Assembly: GCA_017416345.1 (NCBI GenBank)
Contig: JAFQCR010000015.1
Location: 1 to 64,000, forward strand
DNA from: Clostridia bacterium
Lineage (GTDB): Bacteria > Bacillota > Clostridia > Oscillospirales > Acutalibacteraceae
DNA: 64,000 nucleotides
Direction of reading: 5' to 3'
Shown in pieces: positions 9,424-18,788 of the stretch. Made by a program: the position numbers and the translations under genes. Numbering within the stretch: position 1 is the stretch's first letter; every line of letters starts with the position of its first letter. The notes below the pieces were generated by a model that saw only the letters and a program-made list of their open reading frames with translations, was not told where the DNA came from and made no database searches.

Positions 9424-10863
9424 TCAATATCTGTAGAATCTGAACTCAAGACCCTTTGTATCGCAATAATATTTTACGGGTTTACCGCCGAAGAGCGTGA
9501 TCTTTGACCAATTATAATTGTCGATAAGGTCGGCCTTGGCTTTATTAAGCTCGGCAAGCGAAGTGAATTTAACGCTTGTGATCAGCTTGTCGGACTGCTT
9601 GCTGACAATGCTGTTGAAGCTGTTGAAATCATACTTGTTAAGCACAAAGCCCTTGTAGTTGAAGTAGTTGTATTTGGTTGCGACACAGGTGGGGAACTTG
9701 AAGTTTTCGAGTATCGTATGATCAAGGCTCATCTGCTGCGAGGTATTGCCGAAGTAGTTGTAAACAACCGTGTCGGTCATGATCTTACCCTTGTCGTTCT
9801 TAAACGAGGGATCGTCCCAGGTTACATCAAAGTAATAATATTCTCCGCCGAGCTTTACGCAGTTCCAAGCATGGTATTCGCCTGCATAACCGGTAAGGTA
9901 GATACATTCGATTCCAAGCTCTCTCAAAACCATCTGGAAGCCCTTGGAGTAACCGCCGCAGATAGCGTTGCCGTCAACAAGACATCCGTAGGCCGAGAAG
10001 GCTTGCTCGGTGGTCGGCTTTCTGACCTTATTGTCCTTTTCGGCGCAGGCCTCATCGTTATAAACAACGGTTTGTGCTATATAGTCGTGAACATACTGTA
10101 CGCGCTCAAAATCGGTGGGGTATTTTCTTGCGGCATTGGCTATCTTTTTAACACTTGCGTCGAGAGCATCAATGTATTTCTGCGGGTTGGAGGAATACTT
10201 CCAATAATCAAAGGATTGCAGCTCGACCTTAAAGGTCTTATTTGAATACCAATATGTATATGCACCGCTTATCCAGAAAAATTCGGGACGCTCGTAGGTG
10301 AGTGCCACAATAGCCTTGTCAAGCTCGGCTTTGAAGGTGCTCTTGTTGGTTACGTTTTTGAAAACGCAGGTCTGACCGCCCGAGGCAAGCTCCTTCATAA
10401 AGCTTAAAAATACGGTCTTTCCGGTGTTGGAGAGCTGGTTATAAAGGTAACCGCTGTAGCTTGTGATATCAATACCGTTTGAAGTCTCTTCTTCTTTGTT
10501 GACATTGTTGTTATTGTTGTAAGAGTTGGTACCGTAGCTTGAATTGTATTTTGAATTGGTACCGTAGCTCGAATTATACTTGGAAGAGGTAGTTGAGCTG
10601 CTGATTACCGTGCTTGAGCTTTCGGAGCTTAAAGCATCATCGGAACTGTTATCACCGTAAAGCGTGCTGAAATCGGGATAATCGGGGAACTTGATATCCT
10701 TATTGGTTCCGTTACCGCCGTTATAATTGTTATCGGTCGTCGTATCATTGTCGGCAGAAACGGTAAAAACAGCCGAAATGATCTGGATAAGAACAACGAT
10801 AATAATTATTATAAGTCCTAATTTGCTCTTTTTCTTCTTTTTGGGTGCATTATTATAATTCAT
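9424..10863 (-). CDS. Membrane-anchored transglutaminase-like protein
   Basis: The protein has a basic cytoplasmic tail (PKKKKKSK), one membrane segment (residues about 14-37), and a Ser/Asn/Tyr-rich linker with two KYNSSYGTN repeats to about residue 125. An extracellular transglutaminase-like domain follows. The catalytic triad is visible as C302 (ICGGYSKG), H331 (EYHAWN) and D346 (YYFDVTWDD). Such domains act as cysteine proteases, or as amidases or cross-linkers at the cell wall. The gene starts inside the end of the prsW gene (11-bp overlap), so the two are translationally coupled. The substrate is unknown. Confidence 0.85.
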   Translation of the reverse strand: MNYNNAPKKKKKSKLGLIIIIIVVLIQIISAVFTVSADNDTTTDNNYNGGNGTNKDIKFPDYPDFSTLYGDNSSDDALSSESSSTVISSSTTSSKYNSSYGTNSKYNSSYGTNSYNNNNNVNKEEETSNGIDITSYSGYLYNQLSNTGKTVFLSFMKELASGGQTCVFKNVTNKSTFKAELDKAIVALTYERPEFFWISGAYTYWYSNKTFKVELQSFDYWKYSSNPQKYIDALDASVKKIANAARKYPTDFERVQYVHDYIAQTVVYNDEACAEKDNKVRKPTTEQAFSAYGCLVDGNAICGGYSKGFQMVLRELGIECIYLTGYAGEYHAWNCVKLGGEYYYFDVTWDDPSFKNDKGKIMTDTVVYNYFGNTSQQMSLDHTILENFKFPTCVATKYNYFNYKGFVLNKYDFNSFNSIVSKQSDKLITSVKFTSLAELNKAKADLIDNYNWSKITLFGGKPVKYYCDTKGLEFRFYRY

Positions 10864-11779
10864 CGTCGCTCACCTCATCATTTTCAACAGTAATATCGTC
10901 ATTATCGGCAATTCCGTCGCCGTCATCGACAAAAGCAAACTTTACATCGGGATACTTTTTCGAAAGCAAAGAGAATACCGAACGGTTGTTTGCAGAGTCG
11001 GTATCCGACATACGGTCGATAGCGATAAAGCAAACAAGGTAGATCGCAGTTGTGATAACATAGAAGCCAAGCGTGAGCGTGGTGCTGGAAAATTCCATGA
11101 CCGAGCTGAAGATGCCGTGCAGCAAAACGGGAACAAGCCAGCTCAAAAGCAACAGACCGCCCGATTTAAAGGGCTTTTTAACGGTGATTTTGTTATCCTT
11201 TGCAAGCTCGGCTTCCTTTTGCTTGGCAATGTAGCGAGTGTGCCAGAAGGTGTAGCAGCAGCCGGAGATGACGCCGAAGAAAAGGTGAGTGGGGACCGAA
11301 GCGATAGAACGGAGGAGCAAAGTATCCCAGCCGGCTTCCCAAGCATAACGGATGTTTTCAACAGCGGCAAAGCCCATTGAAATAAATACAGAATAAACAA
11401 TTCCGTCAAACATATAGTTGAAGTTCTTGTTTTTACGGGTCATAAAATAAAGCACGGCCCATTTAACGGTCTCCTCAAGAAGCGCTACGACCACAAACGA
11501 GAAAAGCAGGTTATAGACCGTTTCTGCAGTTTCGGAGCTGAAATGTACGGCGCCTTCATGGGTGTATGTTTTATATTTTGAAAACATACCGTCCAAAAGC
11601 ACACCTGCCTTGGTCTCAAGGAACCACAATGGCATATAAACAAGGCCGCCTGCGGCAAACAGCAGTGCAAGCAGACCGAAAGGCTCCTTCTCTGCGCGGT
11701 CTTTGATAAAAACAAAAGCCATCAGCAGGAGTGCAGGAACTACGGCTGCAATTGAAATTTCAACAGAAGCATAATTCAT
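10853..11779 (-). CDS. prsW: PrsW family intramembrane glutamic protease
   Basis: This is a polytopic membrane protein of about 308 residues. The PrsW signatures are EETVKWAVLYF, FAAVENIRYAWE and ASVPTHLFFGVISG, which supply the EE, E and H active-site residues, in predicted membrane helices. PrsW proteases cut single-pass proteins in the membrane; in Bacillus the target is the anti-sigma factor RsiW. The ATG at 11779 has GAGGGTGA upstream. The acidic C-terminal tail (DDGDGIADNDDI) overlaps the next gene. No sigma/anti-sigma pair is in the window, so its target is open; the cotranscribed single-pass transglutaminase is an obvious candidate by inference. Confidence 0.88.
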   Translation of the reverse strand: MNYASVEISIAAVVPALLLMAFVFIKDRAEKEPFGLLALLFAAGGLVYMPLWFLETKAGVLLDGMFSKYKTYTHEGAVHFSSETAETVYNLLFSFVVVALLEETVKWAVLYFMTRKNKNFNYMFDGIVYSVFISMGFAAVENIRYAWEAGWDTLLLRSIASVPTHLFFGVISGCCYTFWHTRYIAKQKEAELAKDNKITVKKPFKSGGLLLLSWLVPVLLHGIFSSVMEFSSTTLTLGFYVITTAIYLVCFIAIDRMSDTDSANNRSVFSLLSKKYPDVKFAFVDDGDGIADNDDITVENDEVSDDEL

Positions 11780-11899
11780 AAATATCACCCTCAAAATTAA
11801 TTTTGAAATCAGTATATCACACCTTTTTGAATAATTAAAGCAAAATTTTGCTTTTAATGGATAAAAATTAAAATTAGTGTGGAAAATTTTGAAATTGTT

Positions 11900-11908
11900 T
11901 GTTATAAT
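11900..11908 (+). promoter_or_regulatory. Extended -10 promoter of trxA
   Basis: TGTTATAAT is a perfect extended -10 element 26 bases before the trxA start. No good -35 is visible, which is common for extended -10 promoters. Confidence 0.6.
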
Positions 11909-11933
11909 AAGAAAAAAAGAAAGGATGTTGAAT

Positions 11934-12242
11934 ATGTCGGTATTAAAGGTCACTAAAGAAAATTTTGATGTTTTGAAAAAAAGTGAAAAAACAGTTTTGA
12001 TCGATTTTTATGCTGATTGGTGCGGTCCCTGCAGAATGGTTTCACCCATTGTAGACGAAATCGCTGAAGAATGTCCGCAGTATCTTGTAGCCAAGATAAA
12101 TGTTGATGAGGAGCCCGAGCTCAGCGCTGCCTTCGGAGTTTCAAGCATTCCGACATTGGTAGTGATGCAGGATGGAAAAATAAAGGAAATTTCTGCAGGA
12201 GCAAGACCCAAGGCCGCCATTCTCGCAATGCTTCAGAAATAA
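11934..12242 (+). CDS. trxA: Thioredoxin
   Basis: The 102-residue cytoplasmic disulfide reductant has the active site WCGPC (C30, C33) and the conserved SSIPTLV cis-proline loop. The start at 11934 is chosen for AAAGGA eight bases upstream; in-frame ATGs at 11877 and 11925 have worse sites. It is followed after 17 bp by thioredoxin reductase, its electron donor, in one operon. Confidence 0.97.
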   Translation: MSVLKVTKENFDVLKKSEKTVLIDFYADWCGPCRMVSPIVDEIAEECPQYLVAKINVDEEPELSAAFGVSSIPTLVVMQDGKIKEISAGARPKAAILAMLQK

Positions 12243-12259
12243 ATATTCAGAGGTTAGGT

Positions 12260-13183
12260 ATGCATATTTATGATATTATTATCATCGGCGGTGGGCCTGC
12301 GGGATACACGGCTGCGCTTTATGCTACAAGGGCTGGGCTCGATGCTGTTTTAGTCGAGCGTATGTCACCGGGCGGTCAGATGGCTTTGACCGGTGAGATC
12401 GAAAACTATCCCGGCTTTGATGAGGGTGTTGACGGCTTCACACTTGGTATGAAGATGCAAAGCGGTGCCGAGCGCTTCGGCGCTAAAACCGAATATGCCG
12501 AGGTCTTATCGGTCGATTTTTCCGAAAATATTAAAAAGGTAACAACGACCAACGGTGAGCTGTTTTCTAAAACCGTGATCATTGCAACGGGAGCCGACCC
12601 AAGGAAGCTTGGTATCGACAATGAAGAGCGATTGACGGGCAGGGGAGTTCACTACTGCGCTCATTGCGACGGCAGATTTTATAAAGACAAGATCGTAGCG
12701 GTTGTTGGCGGAGGAAATTCTGCGGCGGCCGATGCGCTGTTTTTATCAAGGCTGTGTAAAAAGGTGTACGTCATCCACCGAAGAGATACATTAAGAGCAA
12801 CAAAAATCTATCACGAGCCTTTGATGAAGGCCGAAAATGTTGAGTTTCTGTGGAATTATACTGTTCAAGAAATATTGGCTTCTGACGGCAGGGCAAGCGG
12901 CTCGGTCTTAAAAAGCACGGTAAACGGCGATACTTTTGAGTTGAAGGTCGACGGACTGTTCGTCAGCATCGGCAGGGAACCGATGACTTCATTTTTAAAC
13001 GGAGCTGTCGAGCTTGACGGCAACGGTTATATCATTGCCGATGAAACGACCAAAACCAACGTAGCCGGTATTTTTGCGGTCGGTGATGTGCGAACAAAGG
13101 CTTTACGGCAGATAGTTACAGCCGTTTCCGACGGAGCCGTCGCCGTGCATTACGCCGAGGAATATTTAAACAGCAACAATTGA
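12260..13183 (+). CDS. trxB: Thioredoxin reductase
   Basis: The 307-residue flavoprotein transfers electrons from NAD(P)H to thioredoxin through FAD. Visible are the FAD site GGGPAGYTAALYA, the redox pair in HYCAHCDG, the NAD(P)H Rossmann motif VVGGGNSAAADA with VIHRRD after it, and the second FAD motif GIFAVGDVR. VIHRRD suggests NADPH use, by family knowledge. The CAHC pair differs from the commoner CATC. It forms an operon with trxA and ends at a terminator. Confidence 0.97.
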   Translation: MHIYDIIIIGGGPAGYTAALYATRAGLDAVLVERMSPGGQMALTGEIENYPGFDEGVDGFTLGMKMQSGAERFGAKTEYAEVLSVDFSENIKKVTTTNGELFSKTVIIATGADPRKLGIDNEERLTGRGVHYCAHCDGRFYKDKIVAVVGGGNSAAADALFLSRLCKKVYVIHRRDTLRATKIYHEPLMKAENVEFLWNYTVQEILASDGRASGSVLKSTVNGDTFELKVDGLFVSIGREPMTSFLNGAVELDGNGYIIADETTKTNVAGIFAVGDVRTKALRQIVTAVSDGAVAVHYAEEYLNSNN

Positions 13184-13192
13184 TTTACTTAT

Positions 13193-13236
13193 AAAAAAAA
13201 CACACATCGGAATTTGCTTCTGACGTGTGTTTTTTT
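13193..13236. terminator. Bidirectional intrinsic terminator
   Basis: An A-run plus CACACATC pairs with GACGTGTG plus a T-run around a 12-base loop, between convergent genes trxB and the Ig-like protein gene. Confidence 0.8.
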
Positions 13237-13238
13237 GT

Positions 13239-14174
13239 TTAATACTTCTTTTTCTTAACTATGATAAAAGCAACTGCAAAACCGACTCCTGCAGCCAAAA
13301 CTGCCGCTATAACTGTGATCAGCCAGGGGAATCCGCCGTTATCGGCTTTCGGATCGTCGGGTTTGGGATCTATATCAGAACCGGAGGATGTGTTATCGGG
13401 ATCCGATACTGTGGTTTTTGACTCGGTATCATTTGGTTCAGAAGGACCGTTTTCAACGACCTGCTTTTCAATTACGGTTACGGGAACAACGCTGCTGTGC
13501 GCAACGCCGCCGTCCGATGTACTGACAACACACAAATAGTTGCGTGTGCCAAGCTTATTAGTGTCGCAATTGAGAAGATCCGAGGTCTCTTTTCCGTCGT
13601 TGACAGCAACCATATCCTTTCGGTCACCGCTTTCGGTCTCATACCAAATGTAACTGAGCTGTGTGCCTTCGGGAGCCTTGGCAACACAACGGATCTCGGC
13701 AAGATCACCTTGCTCAACTGTAAGCTCGGTGGGCATTTCCAATATCTCGGGAGGAGAAAACTCGTTTCCGACCGAGATACGGGTCTTGGGAGTGGTCACG
13801 TCATAATGACCGTCCTCAACGGTGCACCAGATGTATGAGCCGTTAAGCTCAAAACCGATTCCCTCAAAGACAAAAGCAAAGGTATTGGCATCGAGCTTTT
13901 TAGGGCCGTAAGCCTCACCTGCAAACGCCTCCCAGGGTTGCATTGCACCGCCCAACTTCGAGGTGTCGTAGATCTTGCCGTCATACTCAATAAACCACGT
14001 TGACGATAAATTTTTGCCCTCAACCTTTACTGTGTATATCGCCACAGCGTACTCTGTGTAATATGGACTTTGGGGGTTCATTGTTATAACCGGCTTATCG
14101 GAAGCTGCCGAAACGCTGACAGCCAACGAAAATATCAACAATGCCGAAAGAACAAAACTAAATATTTTTTTCAT
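13239..14174 (-). CDS. Ig-like surface protein with C-terminal membrane anchor
   Basis: This 311-residue protein has a signal peptide (KKIFSFVLSALLIFSLAVSVSA), two Ig-like modules (one ends YIWCTVEDGHYDV, the next holds LSYIWYETESGD and NYLCVVSTSDGG), a Ser/Asp/Pro linker and one C-terminal membrane helix followed by KKKKY. It is therefore an outward-facing membrane protein. Its GAGGAA ribosome site is inside the last codons of the cysteine-rich gene, four bases upstream, so the two are cotranscribed and translationally coupled. The ligand is unknown. Confidence 0.8.
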   Translation of the reverse strand: MKKIFSFVLSALLIFSLAVSVSAASDKPVITMNPQSPYYTEYAVAIYTVKVEGKNLSSTWFIEYDGKIYDTSKLGGAMQPWEAFAGEAYGPKKLDANTFAFVFEGIGFELNGSYIWCTVEDGHYDVTTPKTRISVGNEFSPPEILEMPTELTVEQGDLAEIRCVAKAPEGTQLSYIWYETESGDRKDMVAVNDGKETSDLLNCDTNKLGTRNYLCVVSTSDGGVAHSSVVPVTVIEKQVVENGPSEPNDTESKTTVSDPDNTSSGSDIDPKPDDPKADNGGFPWLITVIAAVLAAGVGFAVAFIIVKKKKY

Positions 14175-14178
14175 TTTA

Positions 14179-17100
14179 TCATTCCTCGTTTCGGTCAGTA
14201 TTCTCTGCTGCATTTTCAACAGCTTCGCCTGCCTCATCGGTATTGGGCGCATCTTGTGGGGTTACTTTCTTTTTCTTCTTCAAAAGCAGGAAGTAGGTTG
14301 TAACTGCCGTTGCCGCACATACTAAAACCGCTATTATAATGATCCAGAAAATGTAGATTCGTTCGCCGTTGCCGTTATTCACAGCCTCTGAAATCTGACG
14401 TCCGCAAACGTCACATTTGTTATCGCCGTCGTTGTTCACGTGTTCCGCTTTATCAAGAACAAATCCGCATCCGCAAACTCCCCAATGGGTATCTTTATCA
14501 TGATGCCAACCGTTAAGAGACTTATGAACGTGGTTTTTTGAAAGCGAAATTACATATCCGCAGTCAACGCACAGCTCGTCAGCCTCCTCGGTGTTGGCTC
14601 CGTTGGACTTGTGGGGCAGAATGTCGCTACGGTAGTTACAACCCTCAACTCGGCATACGTGTGCGTGGCCTGCGGCATCCATATATCTCCAGGCCTCGGT
14701 TTCAAAGTCGTGGGCGGCGTAAGAACCGTATTCCTTACCGCAGGTGGCGCATTCAGCCTTCTTAAGACAGGTTGCGGTGCCACCGCTGTGAGCAGCCTTG
14801 CTTCCGCTTATCTCGTCATAGCAACGGGTGCACTTTTTAAAATGGTGTGTGCTGTTAGACAAAATCTCGGACTCAACGTGACCCAAAGCAGGGACGATGC
14901 CCCACGATTTGATGTCGGTAATCTGCTTTTTAGCGGCCGCATCCTCATAATACTTGTTGCAGGAATCGCAGTGGTAATAGGTCTGCTTACCTGCGCTTGT
15001 GCAGGACGGGCTGACCTTGTTGACACGGGTCATATTATGCTCGTGCTTTAAGGCCTCAAATGTGTAGGATATTCCCACAAACTGCTCATACTCAACGTAT
15101 TCAACAACCGCCTCTCGGCCATTGATGGTGGCATATATGGCATTCTGATCGGCGAATATGAAATCGGGGGTTGCACGGAAGTCGATCGAAACCTTATAAA
15201 CGTGACCCTCTTTATACTCCTGATTAACTCCGCCGGGAACGAATTTATTGTTGTCGGTAACATCAAACCACTGAACACCGTTTTTCTTATTTGCGCTTAC
15301 GCCGTCGCTGTAGTAGTATTCACTGCTAAACTTGGTATAGTCGGGTTTTGCACCGATTTTGGGAACATCAATGTTAAACGCAATGCTTCTGATAACGTAG
15401 GTAAATTCGCTACCCCAGGCATATCCACAGCCGTCACAGACAAGGTCACGGTTGGCATCGGTATGCTTGGCCTTTTCGGCGGCGCCACAGCCTGCAACAA
15501 CGCAGGTATGACGGTGGTAGACATCATCGGTCTTGCCCCATTTGCTCCAGGCGTGCTCACCTTTAGCAATGTTGTAGCCGTATTTTACTATCTGATTACA
15601 GTCAAAGCATTTCCAATCGCCGGTGTAGCCCTTCTGCATACAGGAGGCTTTCTTTTGGTTCAAAAGCTTGAGGTTGGTATGACGGGGTGGGAGCAGCTCG
15701 CCCTCCTGAAGCAGAACACCGCACTCGCAGTAGATATCACCGCTATAGCCAAACTTGGTGCAGGTCACGGCAACGGCGTTCTTGGTAACGGTCTTGCCGT
15801 TATGTACCTTGGAGGTAGACTTGCCTCGGACCGTCTTGTTACAATGGTCGCAACGGAAGGAACCCTCATAGCCACGCTGTTCGCAGGTGCCCTTTTTAGA
15901 GGTTCCGGGGATAAGGGTCAGCTTGCCCTCGTGCTTTCCTACGCTTTCAATGACCTCGCCGTACTTGATAACACCCTCGCAGTCGGAGCAAACGGTATCA
16001 CCCGTGTAGCCGTCATATGTACAGATGGGTTGCACGGCGCCCTTTATACGGGTCTTGCCTGTATGTTTGCATTCGCCCTCGGCAATGATGGGAATAAAGG
16101 TCAGCACACCGCCGCCCTTTCTGCCGGTAAACAACGGTACGGTCACGGTCCATTTAAGCTCGTCACCGACCTTCGTGAAAGTGAAATCCTTTGTCACATC
16201 GGCCTCGTATACCGAGCCCGTGGGAGTGCGGTCACAACGGTATTTCACCTTCCAGCCCGTGATCTTGGGGTTCTTGCGCTTCAGCATCTCCTGCTTGTAA
16301 TAAGCAGAGGGGGCAAAGCCAATCACAAGCTTGGTTCCGTTGACAACAACGTCACAGCTTGCATAACCGCCTTCGACAAAGACCAGATCATTACTCTGTG
16401 TCCATTTTGTGTTGACCATCTTGTCGGTCTTTTCGTCATAAGTCTGAAGTGCCTTTTCGACGCTGTAGCCGCAGATCTGACACTCCTGATAAGGAACACC
16501 GACCTTATCGGGGTTGCTGTAGGGTGTGCCGTGGAACTGCCAGCCGAGCTTGTCGTGGGCTTCGGTCGTAGTTTTGTTACAGCCCGGCCACAGGCATTTT
16601 AATTTATGCTGGTTATCGTTTTTATATGATGTGTCGACCTCGCACTCGTAGGTATTGGGGTCGTAGAAATAATGCTCGTGATCAAGAATATATCCTTTGT
16701 AACCGCAATCGGTACAGATGCGCTCGACCCATTTTACACCGTTCACACGGTCAACGATAAGGGTGGTCTGCTTGCTAAAGCTGTGGGGTATGAGCTTTTC
16801 GTTGTCACAGCCGTCACCGACGCATTGTGCAATATGACCGTCCGAGGAATAAACACCGATGTTGCCGTTTGAGGTATGTATGGTGTCGATCAAAGTGCCT
16901 TTATAGTAGGTAAAATAGGTTCTCACGTGCTGTGATTTGAGATAGGCAACGTTTGAGGTCATCTGATTGCCCTTGGTATCGGTTATAACGCACTTGTAGG
17001 CATAATCCGAGTAGCAGGAATCTTCCGGAATCGTGATGGTTAGGGTATTGGTTTTGGAGCCCAAGCAAATGTAAAGATCATCCTTGGCACTGTCGTTCAA

Positions 17101-18450
17101 AGCCTTCCATTGGCTTGCACCGTATTGATAATACCACTGATACTTCAAGGCCGATGTGCCTCTCGCCGCAACGGTAAAGGTACGGGTGTTGTTTTTGGGG
17201 TGCAAGGGGTCGCTCAGATCATCCGAGTCATGGGTGACCTTGGCAACCACGCTGGTAGGTTGCTTTAAGATGAGGATATTTTTCTGGGTGTCAAAACGGC
17301 AGACCGTGCAAACACCGTATTTGTCAAAGGTGTGAGCCGCTTTGTTTGAAATGTGGTTAACGGCATCACAGTAACGGCAAGCTCTCCAGTGATGGGTTTC
17401 GCTGATTTCCCAGGAATTTTGGGGAGTGGCGGTGTGGGAACCAGTGGCATTCTTATGAGCCGATGCGATGTGCGCGTCCAGATCGCTGTCGCTGATACAT
17501 CTGTCGGAGCAGTCGCAGCCTTCCTCTTCCAGCCGAATCTTGCAGCAAGTTTCACACAGCAAAAGACCTGCAAGCTCACAGTCTGCGCAAATATCACTAT
17601 TGTGGAAACATTCGCCGCAGTCCTCACAGAAATGGAAATCGTAATCCTCGTTTTCAACACAAACGGGTGGAGTCTCGGAGCAGTCGGAGTTGCCTTCACA
17701 GCAGTCAAGGCAGAGCTCACAGTCGTCACAAAAATCTACTTCGCAGGCGGCATTACCGCAATCGGGACAAAGATGGTCGTACCAATCGGGGTTTTCAATG
17801 CAGTATTCACCACAACTGCAGCCCTCTGCTGCGGCGTTGTCCTGACAGCAAAAAACACAAAGACCGCAATCGTCGCAAAGGTCGATCCCGTCCTCAAAAA
17901 GGCATTCCTCACACTGCTCGCAGATAACACAGCACTCCTCGCAATGCAAATTTCCAAACTGACAGATATCATACGAGCCGTAGCAGTTGCCGCATTCCTC
18001 GCAATGCATCAGCTCAAGTTCCCAACAGCCTTCGCAGAAGCCGCAGCCGTCGCAAAGACCGCCCATACAGTCAGCACAGAACCAACAGTAGCCGCACAGT
18101 TCTTCTTCTGAAACGTAGTGGCATTCGTTACAGCCAAGACAGTGCCAACCGTTATTGACATAGCAATCCTCGCAGCTAAGGCATTCGGGACAATCGTCTG
18201 CCAACTTGTCGCAGGCGCCGCACTCGCTGCAGTGGGTGGATAAATAACATCCTCCGTTGGTACATTCTTCACTGCAGGCGCCGCAGGTACCGCAGCAATA
18301 CTCATCCCAGTGGTAATGGTTGCAAAACCAGCATTCCATACCGTCCTCCCAGGCGGCGTGGGCGGTCAGCGGTATTGCCGACAGCACTCCGAAGAGCATA
18401 ACGACGGTCAACAGAATGCTCAACAGTCTTTTGATAATTTTGCGTTTCAT
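14179..18450 (-). CDS. Very large cysteine-rich surface protein, membrane anchored
   Basis: The protein has 1423 residues. It starts with a signal peptide ending LTAHA near residue 32. Residues about 40-318 hold roughly 65 cysteines, mostly in CxxC or CxxCxxC groups (CEECGNC, CDGCGFCEGC, CEECCVICEQCEEC), with many Asp and Glu. An Ig-like part follows (YQWYYQYGASQWKAL...YKCVITDTKG), then several modules with spaced C..C and H (CLWPGCNKTTTEAH, CDHCNKTVRG, CDGCGYAWG). One membrane helix and KKKKK end the chain. This looks like a zinc-ribbon-like or disulfide-rich extracellular protein. I do not recognise a named family. It is divergent from a membrane LuxR regulator and cotranscribed with the Ig-like gene downstream. 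Confidence 0.8.
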   Translation of the reverse strand: MKRKIIKRLLSILLTVVMLFGVLSAIPLTAHAAWEDGMECWFCNHYHWDEYCCGTCGACSEECTNGGCYLSTHCSECGACDKLADDCPECLSCEDCYVNNGWHCLGCNECHYVSEEELCGYCWFCADCMGGLCDGCGFCEGCWELELMHCEECGNCYGSYDICQFGNLHCEECCVICEQCEECLFEDGIDLCDDCGLCVFCCQDNAAAEGCSCGEYCIENPDWYDHLCPDCGNAACEVDFCDDCELCLDCCEGNSDCSETPPVCVENEDYDFHFCEDCGECFHNSDICADCELAGLLLCETCCKIRLEEEGCDCSDRCISDSDLDAHIASAHKNATGSHTATPQNSWEISETHHWRACRYCDAVNHISNKAAHTFDKYGVCTVCRFDTQKNILILKQPTSVVAKVTHDSDDLSDPLHPKNNTRTFTVAARGTSALKYQWYYQYGASQWKALNDSAKDDLYICLGSKTNTLTITIPEDSCYSDYAYKCVITDTKGNQMTSNVAYLKSQHVRTYFTYYKGTLIDTIHTSNGNIGVYSSDGHIAQCVGDGCDNEKLIPHSFSKQTTLIVDRVNGVKWVERICTDCGYKGYILDHEHYFYDPNTYECEVDTSYKNDNQHKLKCLWPGCNKTTTEAHDKLGWQFHGTPYSNPDKVGVPYQECQICGYSVEKALQTYDEKTDKMVNTKWTQSNDLVFVEGGYASCDVVVNGTKLVIGFAPSAYYKQEMLKRKNPKITGWKVKYRCDRTPTGSVYEADVTKDFTFTKVGDELKWTVTVPLFTGRKGGGVLTFIPIIAEGECKHTGKTRIKGAVQPICTYDGYTGDTVCSDCEGVIKYGEVIESVGKHEGKLTLIPGTSKKGTCEQRGYEGSFRCDHCNKTVRGKSTSKVHNGKTVTKNAVAVTCTKFGYSGDIYCECGVLLQEGELLPPRHTNLKLLNQKKASCMQKGYTGDWKCFDCNQIVKYGYNIAKGEHAWSKWGKTDDVYHRHTCVVAGCGAAEKAKHTDANRDLVCDGCGYAWGSEFTYVIRSIAFNIDVPKIGAKPDYTKFSSEYYYSDGVSANKKNGVQWFDVTDNNKFVPGGVNQEYKEGHVYKVSIDFRATPDFIFADQNAIYATINGREAVVEYVEYEQFVGISYTFEALKHEHNMTRVNKVSPSCTSAGKQTYYHCDSCNKYYEDAAAKKQITDIKSWGIVPALGHVESEILSNSTHHFKKCTRCYDEISGSKAAHSGGTATCLKKAECATCGKEYGSYAAHDFETEAWRYMDAAGHAHVCRVEGCNYRSDILPHKSNGANTEEADELCVDCGYVISLSKNHVHKSLNGWHHDKDTHWGVCGCGFVLDKAEHVNNDGDNKCDVCGRQISEAVNNGNGERIYIFWIIIIAVLVCAATAVTTYFLLLKKKKKVTPQDAPNTDEAGEAVENAAENTDRNEE

Positions 18451-18788
18451 GGTCTCATACTTCCTTTCAGCCTTGCGGTGTTGACACAGGTCTTAAAGTT
18501 ATGATATAATAAATTGGATATAGGGTGAGCTCTGTGTTTCGTTGGCGCGTTGGCAGAGCCTTTGAAAAGGTTTTTCCTTTTCAAATAGGGCACCCATACG
18601 TATTATCACGGCAAGGCAAATACCCTCCTTAAATACCTTACATTAACTATTTTACTTATTTTTATTAACTATGTCGCCACACTTTGTTAACAAAAAAGTG
18701 TGGGATTTCAGCAAATTTTCCTGAAAAGTGTGGGAAAAAGTGTGGGACGACCGTTTGGTATCAAAGAACGGTTTAGAAGGAGAGCTTT
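18451..18788. promoter_or_regulatory. Divergent regulatory region with operator-like repeats
   Basis: This is the 338-bp gap between the cysteine-rich gene and the LuxR gene. At 18695-18705, 18725-18735 and 18737-18747 lie three exact copies of AAAGTGTGGGA, and at 18677-18685 an inverted CCACACTTT. Copy one and the inverted copy flank a central GTTAAC, giving a large palindrome. Nearer the cysteine-rich gene is a hairpin (TTTGAAAAGG and CCTTTTCAAA around 18568-18592) and a smaller GCTCTG/CAGAGC pair. I see no known riboswitch. Confidence 0.6.

Noticed and set aside
15202-16602. A 466-codon plus-strand frame, and another at 17353-18111
   Set aside because: Both are opposite the cysteine-rich gene, whose cysteine and acidic codons avoid stops on the other strand. 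The products look like chance hydrophobic sequence.
18500-18640. A riboswitch in the leader of the cysteine-rich gene
   Set aside because: Hairpins are present, but I could not match the conserved core of any riboswitch class I know, including the c-di-GMP classes.
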